Source: Leucobacter sp. PH1c
GTDB taxonomy: Bacteria > Actinomycetota > Actinomycetes > Actinomycetales > Microbacteriaceae
Assembly: GCF_000633415.1 (NCBI RefSeq)
Contig: NZ_AYMV01000007.1
Location: 1-64,000 of the forward strand
Direction: 5' to 3'
Length of the DNA stretch: 64,000 nt
Shown: one piece after another, positions 49,796 through 57,729 of the stretch
Position numbering within the stretch: the stretch's first letter is position 1
Layout of the letters: every line of letters begins with the position of its first letter
The notes under the pieces: model-generated
The model's database searches: none
Told to the model about the DNA's origin: nothing
The model's input: only the letters and a program-made list of their open reading frames with translations
Translations under genes and position numbers: made by a program

Positions 49796-51235
49796 ATGAA
49801 CCAGCGTGCTGATGCTCACCTCGAAGCTTGGAAGGCGAAGCAGGAACTCGCAGAGCGGATGATCCCGCTGATCGGCCAGCTCTACCGCGACCACGATGTG
49901 GTCATGTCGGTCCACGGCCGCAGCCTCATCGGTCGCTCCTCCATCGACATCATTCGTGCGCACCGCTCGGCACGCAAGATCGACGACGTCGAGCTCCCCC
50001 TCGCGGAGACCTCCGCGATCGTCGAGACCCTCGCGCAGCTCCAGCCCGGCCCCGTGTCGGTCGATCTCGCGCTCCTCGCGAACGGCTTCCGCGCCTCGGG
50101 CGGCTCCGACCTCGCCGCGTACCTCCGTGAGGTGCTCGCCCCCGCGTTCGAGGCGAAGCCCGGCACCGGCACTGACGTCGTGCTCTACGGCTTCGGGCGC
50201 ATCGGCCGCCTGCTCGCCCGCATCATCATTGATCACTCGGGCTCGGGCAACGGGCTGAACCTCCGCGCCATCGTGGTGCGCAAGGGCTCGGAGAACGATC
50301 TCCAGAAGCGCGCGAACCTGCTGCGCCGCGACTCCGTGCACGGCCCCTTCAACGGCACCATCACGGTGCTCGAGGACGAGGACGCGATCCTCGCGAACGG
50401 CGTGCGCATCCAGGTCATCTACTCGAACGATCCGGCGAGCGTCGACTACACGCAGTACGGCATCGACAACGCGATCCTCGTGGACAACACGGGTCGCTGG
50501 CGCGACGCCGAGGGTCTCGGCCAGCACCTGCAGAACCAGGGCATCGCCCGCGTGCTGCTCACCGCCCCGGGCAAGGGCGACATGCTGAACGTGGTCTACG
50601 GCGTCAATAACGACAAGATCACCGACGCCGACACGATCGTCTCGGCCGCCTCCTGCACCACGAACGCGATCACGCCCGTGCTCAAGGTCATGAACGATCG
50701 CTTCGGAGTGAAGCGCGGCCACGTCGAGACGGTGCACGCGTACACGAACGATCAGAACCTGATCGACAACTTCCACAAGGGCGATCGTCGCGGCCGCTCG
50801 GCAGCGCTCAACATGGTGCTCACCGAGACCGGCGCGGCGAAGGCCGTCTCGAAGGCGCTCCCCGAGTTCGAGGGCAAGCTGACGGGCAACGCGATCCGCG
50901 TTCCTACCCCTGACGTATCGATGGCCGTGCTCAACCTCCAGCTCGAGCGCGAGACCACCGTCGAGGAGATCAACAGCTTCCTCGAGCAGGTCTCGCTCAC
51001 CGGCGCGCTCCGCACGCAGATCGACTACGTCGAGTCGCCCGAGATCGTGTCGACCGACTTCGTCGGCGCGAACCGCGCGGGCATCGTCGACGGCCTCGCC
51101 ACGATCGTCACGGGCGATTCCGCGGTGCTCTACGTCTGGTACGACAACGAGTACGGCTACAGCTGCCAGGTGGTCCGCATCATCGAGCAGCTCGCCGGGA
51201 GCCACCCCGCGCAGCTGCCCGCGCTGACCGCGTAG
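49796..51235 (+). CDS. gap: Glyceraldehyde-3-phosphate dehydrogenase, long N-extended form
   Basis: 479 residues, about 140 longer than classical GAPDH. Residues 1-125 are an alpha-helical extension absent from glycolytic enzymes; the Rossmann domain begins at YGFGRIGRLLAR (131-142). Catalytic Cys287 lies in SAASCTTNA and His314 in ETVHAYTND. The size and the extension match the GapB-like form of Corynebacterium, which works in the gluconeogenic direction, so this is probably not the main glycolytic GAPDH. GGAAGGA lies upstream of the ATG, and a GATACT -10 candidate about 80 bases upstream. Confidence 0.93.
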   Translation: MNQRADAHLEAWKAKQELAERMIPLIGQLYRDHDVVMSVHGRSLIGRSSIDIIRAHRSARKIDDVELPLAETSAIVETLAQLQPGPVSVDLALLANGFRASGGSDLAAYLREVLAPAFEAKPGTGTDVVLYGFGRIGRLLARIIIDHSGSGNGLNLRAIVVRKGSENDLQKRANLLRRDSVHGPFNGTITVLEDEDAILANGVRIQVIYSNDPASVDYTQYGIDNAILVDNTGRWRDAEGLGQHLQNQGIARVLLTAPGKGDMLNVVYGVNNDKITDADTIVSAASCTTNAITPVLKVMNDRFGVKRGHVETVHAYTNDQNLIDNFHKGDRRGRSAALNMVLTETGAAKAVSKALPEFEGKLTGNAIRVPTPDVSMAVLNLQLERETTVEEINSFLEQVSLTGALRTQIDYVESPEIVSTDFVGANRAGIVDGLATIVTGDSAVLYVWYDNEYGYSCQVVRIIEQLAGSHPAQLPALTA

Positions 51236-51293
51236 GTGCGTCGCCGCGCCGCGCGGCAACGCTCACGAAACATCCCGAGAGAAAGGACCGAAC

Positions 51294-52142
51294 ATGTCGG
51301 AGAAATACCTCATCGGAGTTGACGGATCGGAGCAGAGCCGCGTGGCGCTCGCCTGGGGGCTCGCACGAGCCACCGAGCGCGGCGCGAGCGTGCGCCTGCT
51401 GCACGTCGCGGACGACTCCTTCCTCTCGGAGAGCGTCGCGTTCCTCTCCGAAGCGCAGAAGGCTTCCGAACAGATGCTCGAGGCCGAGATCGCGCACGCG
51501 CGGAGCCTCGGCTTCACGGGCGAGATCTCCGGCACCGCGGTGGTCGGTCACCCGATCGCCGAGGTCGAGGAAGCCTCGAAGCAGGCGGATCTCCTCGTGC
51601 TCGGCGAGCACGCGGGCAGCCGCTTCGCCGGCTCCTTCTTCGGCACCCGCGCGGTGAAGGTCGCGGCGACGGCGCACTGCCCCGTCGCCGTGATCCCGAA
51701 CCGCGACGTGCAGCCCGGCGCTGGCGTGGTCGTGGGCGTCGACGGCTCGGAGGCATCGCAGCGCGCGATCGCGTACGCGGCCGAGGAGGCGTCGTTCCGC
51801 GGCGTCCCCCTCATCGCCGTGTACGCGTGGATGCCGCCGCTCACCCCCGGCCTCGAGTACCTCTGGAGCGAGGAGCTCGTCGAGTCCCAGCGGAGTGCCG
51901 CCGAGGAGGCGATCGCCATCGGCGTCGCCGGTCTCGCCGAGCGCTACCCGGACCTCGAGGTGCGGCGCGAGATCGTGCAGTCGCCCCCGGTGGCCGCGCT
52001 CGTGCAGGTGGCGCAGGGCGCCGAGCTGCTCGTGGTCGGCAGCCGCGGTCGCGGCGGCATCTCCCGCCTCCTCCTCGGCTCGGTGAGCCATGGCGTGCTG
52101 CAGGCCCTGCCCTGCCCCGTCATCGTGACCCGCGCCGACTAG
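51294..52142 (+). CDS. Tandem universal stress protein
   Basis: 282 residues with two USP domains (about 4-138 and 143-282). Domain two has the full ATP-binding G-x2-G-x9-G(S) motif in GSRGRGGISRLLLGS; domain one has a modified form (GEHAGSRFAGSFFGT). Both begin with the GVDGSE pattern. Such tandem proteins respond to hypoxia, starvation or other stress. AAAGGA lies before the ATG. It follows gap by 58 bases and may be cotranscribed with it. Confidence 0.92.
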   Translation: MSEKYLIGVDGSEQSRVALAWGLARATERGASVRLLHVADDSFLSESVAFLSEAQKASEQMLEAEIAHARSLGFTGEISGTAVVGHPIAEVEEASKQADLLVLGEHAGSRFAGSFFGTRAVKVAATAHCPVAVIPNRDVQPGAGVVVGVDGSEASQRAIAYAAEEASFRGVPLIAVYAWMPPLTPGLEYLWSEELVESQRSAAEEAIAIGVAGLAERYPDLEVRREIVQSPPVAALVQVAQGAELLVVGSRGRGGISRLLLGSVSHGVLQALPCPVIVTRAD

Positions 52143-52151
52143 TTCGCGCAC

Positions 52152-52204
52152 CGCGTGTCGGGCGCCGGCCCACGGAGTCGATCCGTGGACCGGCGCCCGA
52201 CGCG
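52152..52204 (+). terminator. Terminator after the USP gene
   Basis: TCGGGCGCCGG pairs with CCGGCGCCCGA, and an inner CCACGGA/TCCGTGG stem continues it around a five-base loop. The whole hairpin is about 50 bases. Confidence 0.8.
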
Positions 52205-52247
52205 TCTGTTCGCCCGCAGCACCCCCGACCCGAGAAAGCAGCACGCC

Positions 52248-52895
52248 ATGACCTCAGTGACGATCGAACGCCTCATCACCGCCGGATTCATCGGCGCCGG
52301 CCGGCCCGGCCTGCCCGCCGAGGGGATCGCGCTCGAGAACAACGTCTGGATCGTCGGCGACGCCGAGCGTGCGCTCGTGATCGACGCCGCCCACGACGCC
52401 GACTCGATCGTGCGCGCCGTCGGTGAGCGCGATGCGCTCGGGATCCTGCTCACGCACGGGCACGAGGATCACGTGAACGCGGCGGTCGAGGCCGCCCGCC
52501 GGCTTGACACGCACCTCTATCTCCACCCGGCTGACCTCTTCCTCTGGCAGGAGGTGCACGGCGAGGAGCTGCCCGACTTCGAACTCGCCGAGGGCGCGAC
52601 GTTCCAGATTGGCGATGTCGAGCTCACGACCCGGCACACCCCCGGGCACACGCCAGGCTCGGTCTGCTTCGTGGCGCCCGCGCTCGGCACGGTGTTCTCC
52701 GGCGACACGCTGTTCCACGGCGGTCCCGGTGCGACGCGCTGGGAGTACTCGAGCTTCCCGCAGATCGTGGAGTCGATCCAGCGCGGCCTCTTTACGCTCC
52801 CGGGCGACATGACGGTGCAGCCGGGGCACGGCATCCACACCTCGATCGCCGCAGAGCAGCCCGTGCTCGACCGCTGGATCGCGCAGAGCCGGTAA
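52248..52895 (+). CDS. MBL-fold metallo-hydrolase
   Basis: 215 residues. The zinc-binding set is complete: THGHEDH (His70, His72, Asp74, His75), His134 in TPGHTPGS, Asp153 in SGDTLF and His193 in PGHG. It resembles glyoxalase II and related thioester hydrolases. YcbL-type or S-lactoylglutathione-like substrates (mycothiol adducts in actinobacteria) are possible; this is inference. GAGAAAG lies about 13 bases before the ATG. The MFS gene follows after 34 bases with its own promoter. Confidence 0.9.
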   Translation: MTSVTIERLITAGFIGAGRPGLPAEGIALENNVWIVGDAERALVIDAAHDADSIVRAVGERDALGILLTHGHEDHVNAAVEAARRLDTHLYLHPADLFLWQEVHGEELPDFELAEGATFQIGDVELTTRHTPGHTPGSVCFVAPALGTVFSGDTLFHGGPGATRWEYSSFPQIVESIQRGLFTLPGDMTVQPGHGIHTSIAAEQPVLDRWIAQSR

Positions 52896-52917
52896 CCCGC
52901 CGTTCGCGCGCGGCCGG

Positions 52918-52923
52918 TAGGAT
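52918..52923 (+). promoter_or_regulatory. -10 hexamer TAGGAT of the MFS gene
   Basis: TAGGAT is six bases before the GTG at 52930 and three before another in-frame GTG at 52927; the first spacing is the usual one, which argues for 52930 as start. Confidence 0.45.
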
Positions 52924-52929
52924 TCCGTG

Positions 52930-54201
52930 GTGCTTTCCTCCTCCCCCGCGCTCCCGCCCGCCCTCAGCTCGCGCCGCCGCGCCATCGCTCTCTTCGCCCT
53001 CGCGCTCGGCGGCTTCGGGATCGGGGTCACCGAGTTCGCCACGATGGGGCTCCTGCCCGACATCGCGCGTGATGTGCTTCCGGGCTTCGACGCTGCGCCC
53101 GAAGCGGGGATCGCGCACGCGGGCCTCCTCATCACGGCGTACGCGCTCGGTGTCGTCGTGGGCGCGCCGACGGTGGCGGTGATCGCCGCCCGGATGTCGC
53201 AGACGACGCTCGCGTTCGGCCTGCTCGGCGTCTTCATACTCGGCACGCTCGCCTCGGCCTGCATGCCGAGCTTCGGCTCGCTCGCGGTGGCTCGGTTCAT
53301 CGCCGCGCTCCCGCACGGCGCCTACTTCGGCGTCGCCTCGCTCCTCGCGGCCCGCCTGATGGGGCCGGGGAAGCAGGGGCGCGGAATCGCGCTCGCGCTC
53401 TCCGGGCTCACGATCGCGAACGTGATCGGTGTGCCGCTCGCCACGTGGCTCGGCCAGCTCGCGGGCTGGCGCGCCGCCTACGTCTTCGTCGCGGGGATCT
53501 TCGCGGTGACGCTGCTGCTCGCGCTCGCTTTCCTCCCCCGCGTCCCCGGCAACCCGGAGCGCACTCCGGGGCGCGAACTCGTCGCACTGCGGAACCCGCG
53601 GATCTGGATCATGATCGGCGTAGGGGCGGTGGGCTTCGGCGGCTTCTTCGCCGTGTACTCCTACATCTCCGAGGTGACCACGCGCGTGGTCGGCATGCCG
53701 GCCACGGCGGTCCCGGCCGTGCTCGCCTGCATCGGCGTCGGCATGACTCTCGGCAACGTGCTCGGCGGCTGGGCGAGCGACCGGCACCTGAGCCGCACGA
53801 TCGTGTGGGGATTGAGCGCGTTCCTCCTCGCGCTCGTCGCGTACGCGCTCTGGGCGAGCACTCCGGCCGCGCTGATCGGCCTCACCTTCGCGATCGGCTT
53901 CACCTCGTCGGTGCTCGTCCCGGCGATCCAGGCGCGACTGATCCGGATCTCCGACGAGGCGGCGCTGCTCGGCGCGGCGATCAACCACGCCGCATTCAAC
54001 GTGGGCAACAGCCTCGGTGCGTGGCTCGGCGGCCTGGTGATCGCCGCGGGCTTCGGCTACCTCGCCCCCGGCTGGGTGGGCGCGGCCCTCGCGGCGGCCG
54101 GGCTCGCACTTGCTGGGCTGAGCTTCGCGGTCGAGGCACGGGACAAGGCCCGCAGCCGGAACACCGTGGGAATCCCCGTGGTCGGTACGAGCGAGGTCTA
54201 G
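52930..54201 (+). CDS. MFS transporter (DHA1-like)
   Basis: 423 residues with about 12 transmembrane segments. The first is FALALGGFGIGVTEFATMGLLP and the motif region between segments two and three contains PTVAVIAARMSQ. The pattern resembles AraJ/YdhP-type sugar or drug exporters (DHA1 group). No substrate can be assigned. The stop codon overlaps the stop of the convergent flavin reductase in the four bases CTAG. Confidence 0.92.
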   Translation: MLSSSPALPPALSSRRRAIALFALALGGFGIGVTEFATMGLLPDIARDVLPGFDAAPEAGIAHAGLLITAYALGVVVGAPTVAVIAARMSQTTLAFGLLGVFILGTLASACMPSFGSLAVARFIAALPHGAYFGVASLLAARLMGPGKQGRGIALALSGLTIANVIGVPLATWLGQLAGWRAAYVFVAGIFAVTLLLALAFLPRVPGNPERTPGRELVALRNPRIWIMIGVGAVGFGGFFAVYSYISEVTTRVVGMPATAVPAVLACIGVGMTLGNVLGGWASDRHLSRTIVWGLSAFLLALVAYALWASTPAALIGLTFAIGFTSSVLVPAIQARLIRISDEAALLGAAINHAAFNVGNSLGAWLGGLVIAAGFGYLAPGWVGAALAAAGLALAGLSFAVEARDKARSRNTVGIPVVGTSEV

Positions 54202-54728
54202 GCCAGCGGACCGCCGAGTGCGTGGAACTCGCGGTCGAGATAGCTCATGGCCGGGCCGGTCTCGCCGAACACCGCGCCGACCACCTCGGCGACGACGATC
54301 ACCGATGAGCCCACGCCCAGGGAGTGCAGCGTGCGGCATCGAAGTGCGACGCGGGTGCCGGGCAGGTACGGCTCTCCGGTCGTGAGGCGCGACCAGCCCT
54401 GCGCCGCCGTGAAGCGCTCCGCCCCCGAGACGGCGAAGGAGCGCGCGATCTCCGTGTGCCGCGCGTCGACGAGGTGCACGAGGTAGCTGTCGGCGCCCAG
54501 GATGCCGCCCGCGCTGCCGGTGGCGCGCGTCACCGAGAAGGAGATGGCCGGCGGATCGATCCCGACCGAGGAGACGCTCGACGCGGTGAGGCCGACCGGC
54601 CCCTCGTCCGTCTCCGCAGTGATCACCGCGACGCCCATGGGGTGGTGCCGGAACGCGAGTTTCAGCGCATCGATCCCCTCGGTGAGATCGGGATCGTACT
54701 GCGGGTGCTCCGCGCCGTGCTCAGTCAC
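54198..54728 (-). CDS. Flavin reductase-like FMN-binding protein
   Basis: 176 residues of the flavin reductase domain family. FRHHPMGVAVITAE and GLTASSVSSVGIDPPAISFSV are the FMN-phosphate binding strands, and the C-terminal AEVVGAVFGETGPAMSYLDREFHAL is typical. Such proteins supply reduced flavin to two-component monooxygenases; none is adjacent. GAGGAG lies four bases before the GTG at 54728; the open frame continues upstream but with non-coding character. It overlaps the MFS stop. Confidence 0.9.
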   Translation of the reverse strand: MTEHGAEHPQYDPDLTEGIDALKLAFRHHPMGVAVITAETDEGPVGLTASSVSSVGIDPPAISFSVTRATGSAGGILGADSYLVHLVDARHTEIARSFAVSGAERFTAAQGWSRLTTGEPYLPGTRVALRCRTLHSLGVGSSVIVVAEVVGAVFGETGPAMSYLDREFHALGGPLA

Positions 54729-54831
54729 TGGTCTCCTCAGCCCTCCGGGCCCGGGTGCTCCGCGCCGCTCGTGCGGTGCAACGCTCGGAGGATTCTCGGC
54801 ATTCCCCCGCCCGGTCGCCCGCTCACGAGCG

Positions 54832-54837
54832 TACCCT
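54832..54837 (+). promoter_or_regulatory. -10 hexamer TACCCT of the glutathione peroxidase gene
   Basis: TACCCT, then GGAGGC, then the ATG at 54844. GGAGG is one base from the start codon, too close to act in the usual way. Confidence 0.5.
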
Positions 54838-54843
54838 GGAGGC

Positions 54844-55332
54844 ATGCAGCTCCGAGACATCCCACTCACCACCATCGAGGGCACGCGCACCTCGCTCGCT
54901 GAATTCGGGGAGCAGGTGGTGCTCGTCGTGAACGTCGCGTCGAAGTGCGGCCTTACCCCGCAGTACGCGAAGCTGGAGGAGCTTCAGCGCCAGTACGGAC
55001 CGCGGGGATTCACGGTGCTCGGCGTGCCTTGCAACCAGTTCCTCGGGCAGGAGCCGGGCTCCGCCGAGGAGATCTCGACGTTCTGCGCGACCACGTACGG
55101 TGTGACGTTCCCGCTCCTCGAGAAGACGCTCGTGAACGGGCGCCGATCGCACCCGCTGTTCCGCGAGCTGCGCGCTATTCCCGACGCGAGCGGCCGGCGC
55201 GGCCGGGTCCAGTGGAACTTCGAGAAGTTCCTCATCGCCCCGGACGGTCGCGTCTCGCGCTTCCGGCCGAAGACCGAGCCGGACGATCCCGCGATCATCG
55301 CCGCGATCGAGGCCGCGCTCCCCGCCGAATAG
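54844..55332 (+). CDS. Glutathione peroxidase family protein (thioredoxin-dependent type)
   Basis: 162 residues. The peroxidatic Cys35 is in NVASKCGLT, Gln69 in CNQFLGQEPGS, and Trp124-Asn125 in WNFEKFLI, completing the catalytic tetrad. Cys81 in STFCATTYGV is the probable resolving cysteine, pointing to thioredoxin or mycoredoxin as reductant since actinobacteria lack glutathione. It reduces hydroperoxides. It is divergent from the flavin reductase gene and precedes DUF4031 by 33 bases. Confidence 0.94.
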   Translation: MQLRDIPLTTIEGTRTSLAEFGEQVVLVVNVASKCGLTPQYAKLEELQRQYGPRGFTVLGVPCNQFLGQEPGSAEEISTFCATTYGVTFPLLEKTLVNGRRSHPLFRELRAIPDASGRRGRVQWNFEKFLIAPDGRVSRFRPKTEPDDPAIIAAIEAALPAE

Positions 55333-55353
55333 CCGCTGCGGGGATCGGGGGCG

Positions 55354-55359
55354 TATCCT
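55354..55359 (+). promoter_or_regulatory. -10 hexamer TATCCT of the DUF4031 gene
   Basis: TATCCT, six bases (CTTCGG), then the ATG at 55366, inside the 33-base gap after the peroxidase gene. Confidence 0.5.
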
Positions 55360-55365
55360 CTTCGG

Positions 55366-55638
55366 ATGACCGTTCTCATCGATCCCCCCGCCTGGCCGGC
55401 CCATAACCGGCTGTGGTCGCACCTCGTGAGCGACTCGTCGCTCGGCGAGTTGCACGCGTTCGCGTCGGAGAACGGGATCCCGGAGCGCGGCTTCGATCAC
55501 GATCACTACGACGTGCCCGAGGAACTGCACGACCGGCTCGTCGCAGCGGGCGCGGTCACGGTCACGGGGAACGAGCTCGTGCGCCGGCTCATCGCGTCCG
55601 GGCTTCGCGTGCGCGCTCGCGACCGCCGCGCGGCCTAG
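55366..55638 (+). CDS. DUF4031 domain protein
   Basis: 90 residues, soluble: VLIDPPAWPAHNRLWSHLVSD at the start, then PERGFDHDHYDVP and a basic C-terminus (RLIASGLRVRARDRRAA). This fits DUF4031, a small family common in actinobacteria, without known function. The conserved Asp/His cluster could bind a metal. The stop codon shares CTAG with the stop of the convergent downstream gene. Confidence 0.85.
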   Translation: MTVLIDPPAWPAHNRLWSHLVSDSSLGELHAFASENGIPERGFDHDHYDVPEELHDRLVAAGAVTVTGNELVRRLIASGLRVRARDRRAA

Positions 55639-56609
55639 CCCGCCCAGCCCCGCTCACGGGGTGGTTGGCTGATGTGATCGATCTCCTCGGCCGAGCCAGG
55701 CCCGCTGCGGAGGTCCGGGATCGCCGCCAGCGGCAGCAGCTGCGCCATCGTGACGACGCGGCCCGGGGCGCCCGCGACGAGCGCCGCAGTGGCGAGCGCC
55801 GTGAGCACGCCCGTGGCGCGCGACTGGCCGACGCCCTGCGCCGAGCAGCTCGCGCCCGTGCGGCGGTTCACCGCGACGAGCGACCAGGCCGCGCTGCCCC
55901 AGTGCGGCGCCCGGGCGAGGAGCGACGCGCTTCGTGGCGCGCGGGCGACGATGCCGAGGGCTGCGGTCGTCGCGCGACCGCCCGTGGCGAGGTAGCTCCG
56001 AACGGTGAGGCCCGATGGCTCGCCGAGGAGCGCGTGGTCCGGGAAATCGGCGCGGAGGAAGGTGCGCGGCCCATCGGGTGCGGGGAGCACACGGCGCTCG
56101 CGGAGGTTCATCACCGGGACCCGCTCGGGCGGCGAGAAGATCTCAGTGCCGACGAGGCCGGCCGTCCACGCGACGGCCGCGGGCCCGTGCTCCTCCCCCG
56201 TGCCGAGCGCGATGCCCACGTCGACCTCGTCGCCCGGCAGCGTCGGGAGGGCGTGCACCAGCATCGTCGTGAGGCCCGGCGCGAGCCCAGCGCCGATCAG
56301 CACGGACTGGCCCGGTGCCGCTGCGCGGCCGAGCTCGAGGAGTGCGGGCGCCGTCGCTGAGAGCTCGACGAACGCCGTGCGTCCCGCGGCGCGCACGAGC
56401 TCCGGATCCTCGACACCGGACGCGTTCACCACCACGTCGTGCGCTCGTGCCTGCTCGGCGAGGACGCCGAGCCCGGCGGGGTGCCCGAGGTCGATCCGCA
56501 CCGCGGCGTTCCGCCGACCGGCACCCGTCACGGTGTGTCCGGCGCTCTCGAGCTCCGCGGCGACGACGCGCCCCACCGCTCCCGCAGCGCCGAGCACGAG
56601 CGCCCTCAC
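55635..56609 (-). CDS. Saccharopine dehydrogenase-like NAD(P)-binding protein
   Basis: 324 residues. The Rossmann motif GAAGAVGRVVAAEL at the N-terminus, VVNASGVEDPELV and the following GAGLAPGLTTMLVHALP resemble saccharopine dehydrogenase-type reductases. The substrate is not clear; lysine metabolism is not implied by the neighbourhood. The GTG start overlaps the stop of the upstream small membrane protein as GTGA, so the two form an operon under the TetR regulator. Confidence 0.85.
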   Translation of the reverse strand: MRALVLGAAGAVGRVVAAELESAGHTVTGAGRRNAAVRIDLGHPAGLGVLAEQARAHDVVVNASGVEDPELVRAAGRTAFVELSATAPALLELGRAAAPGQSVLIGAGLAPGLTTMLVHALPTLPGDEVDVGIALGTGEEHGPAAVAWTAGLVGTEIFSPPERVPVMNLRERRVLPAPDGPRTFLRADFPDHALLGEPSGLTVRSYLATGGRATTAALGIVARAPRSASLLARAPHWGSAAWSLVAVNRRTGASCSAQGVGQSRATGVLTALATAALVAGAPGRVVTMAQLLPLAAIPDLRSGPGSAEEIDHISQPPRERGWAG

Positions 56610-56899
56610 GCGACGCCCCTCGGCGCCCGCTTCGCGGATGTGCGGGCGCGGAGCGCCGCGATCCCGCGCAGCAGGAACGGGACCGCCCAGAGCACGGCGA
56701 CCGGGACGACGAGCGTGATGGTGAGGGCAAGCGCGAGCGGCTCGGGCCATGCGGCGACGAGCGGGCCGAGGAGTGCACGAGCACCGAGTGCGAGTGGGAG
56801 GATCGCGGCCCAGGTCGCGAGGATCCGGAGTGTCGCGGGAAGCGGCGGCGGCATGGGGCGGGACGGGGGCGCGGATCGAGGGGCGGTCTGCGGGGGCAT
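56606..56899 (-). CDS. Small membrane protein of the TetR-controlled operon
   Basis: 97 residues: a Pro-rich N-terminus, then two hydrophobic segments (about 24-44 and 51-76, LALALTITLVVPVAVLWAVPFLL) and a basic tail. The first gene of a two-gene operon whose 3' end overlaps the next start. GGAGA lies just before the ATG. It is not recognised; it resembles small actinobacterial membrane proteins of DUF2798 style, but this is uncertain. Confidence 0.75.
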   Translation of the reverse strand: MPPQTAPRSAPPSRPMPPPLPATLRILATWAAILPLALGARALLGPLVAAWPEPLALALTITLVVPVAVLWAVPFLLRGIAALRARTSAKRAPRGVA

Positions 56900-56905
56900 G
56901 AATCT

Positions 56906-56921
56906 CCAAACGGTTGTTTGG
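56906..56921. promoter_or_regulatory. TetR operator copy 1
   Basis: CCAAACGGTTGTTTGG is a palindrome with perfect six-base arms (CCAAAC/GTTTGG). It lies seven bases upstream of the minus-strand start codon, overlapping the translation initiation region of the membrane protein gene. Confidence 0.6.
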
Positions 56922-56951
56922 GGATGAGCGTACGGCGCGGGGCGCCCAATT

Positions 56952-56967
56952 GCAAACGGATGGTTGG
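56952..56967. promoter_or_regulatory. TetR operator copy 2
   Basis: GCAAACGGATGGTTGG matches copy 1 at 13 of 16 positions. It ends nine bases before the tetR -10 hexamer, so it covers the -35 region and should mediate autoregulation. Confidence 0.5.
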
Positions 56968-56975
56968 AGATGCGC

Positions 56976-56981
56976 TACGCT
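56976..56981 (+). promoter_or_regulatory. -10 hexamer TACGCT of the tetR gene
   Basis: TACGCT, six bases (GTGCCC), then ATG at 56988. Upstream in-frame ATGs would lie before the transcription start. Confidence 0.5.
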
Positions 56982-56987
56982 GTGCCC

Positions 56988-57560
56988 ATGGCATGGGACA
57001 CGGCAGCAACCCGCCAGGCGCTTCTCGATGCGGGCGCCCGGCAGTTCGCGGAGCGGGGCTTCGCGGGCGCGCGCATGGACGCGATCGGCGCGGACGCCGG
57101 GGTCAACAAGGAGCGCGTTTACCAGTACTTCGGGAACAAGCGCGGCCTGTTCGACGCGGTGCTCGCCGACCGGCTCGGCGATCTGCTGGGCGCGGCACAC
57201 GCCCCTTCCCCGGGATCCGGCGCTGCGGGCATCGCGGCGTACGCCGGCGCGCTCTTTGATCGCTTCGCGGAGCGGCCCGAGCTCGCTCGCCTGCTCGCCT
57301 GGGAGAGCCTCGAGCTCGACGGGGCCGCTGACGCCGTCGCCCGCACGGCGCGCTGCGCGAGTCAGGCGGACGTCCTCGCGTCCGCACTGCCCGGCCTCTC
57401 CCCCGCAGCTGCGCAGCAGTTGCTGCTCAGCATCGTCACGCTCTGCGCGGGCTGGTGGACACTCGCCCGCGTCTCGGAGATGGTGGCTCCGGGGAGCGAC
57501 GCGCCCGCCCGACGAGCGGTGCTCGTCACTCAGGCAGAGGCCCTCGCCCGCGCGGCGTGA
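56988..57560 (+). CDS. TetR family transcriptional regulator
   Basis: 190 residues. The N-terminal helix-turn-helix domain (about 8-55) reads ATRQALLDAGARQFAERGF, then AIGADAGVNKERVYQYFGNK, the classic TetR pattern. The C-terminal ligand domain is Ala/Leu-rich and unassigned. The divergent two-gene operon and the twin operators make those genes and itself the likely targets. The effector is unknown. The start follows the leaderless -10 hexamer. Confidence 0.92.
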   Translation: MAWDTAATRQALLDAGARQFAERGFAGARMDAIGADAGVNKERVYQYFGNKRGLFDAVLADRLGDLLGAAHAPSPGSGAAGIAAYAGALFDRFAERPELARLLAWESLELDGAADAVARTARCASQADVLASALPGLSPAAAQQLLLSIVTLCAGWWTLARVSEMVAPGSDAPARRAVLVTQAEALARAA

Positions 57561-57569
57561 ACAGCAGAA

Positions 57570-57600
57570 CACCCCCGCCCGGAGAACCCGGACGGGGGTG
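57570..57600 (+). terminator. Terminator of the tetR gene
   Basis: CACCCCCG-c-CCGG pairs with CCGG-a-CGGGGGTG around a short loop, nine bases after the stop codon. It also lies just beyond the 3' end of tRNA-Val on the other strand. Confidence 0.7.
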
Positions 57601-57606
57601 GAGTGG

Positions 57607-57679
57607 TGGGCCCGGCCGGGATCGAACCGACGACATCCACGGTGTAAACGTGGCGCTCTACCAGCTGAGCTACAGGCCC
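57607..57679 (-). tRNA. tRNA-Val (anticodon UAC)
   Basis: A 73-base cloverleaf: acceptor stem GGGCCTG with CGGGCCC, D-arm around AGCTCAGCTGGTAGAGC, anticodon loop TTTACAC with anticodon TAC flanked by CCACG/CGTGG-type pairing, and T-loop GGTTCGATCCC. The 3' CCA is encoded (57604-57606). It reads GUA and, through U34 modification, other valine codons. Confidence 0.95.
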
Positions 57680-57729
57680 GAGCGAATCGGACTCCCCAAG
57701 TGTAGGGGATCCCGCTTCGCCGACGCGAA

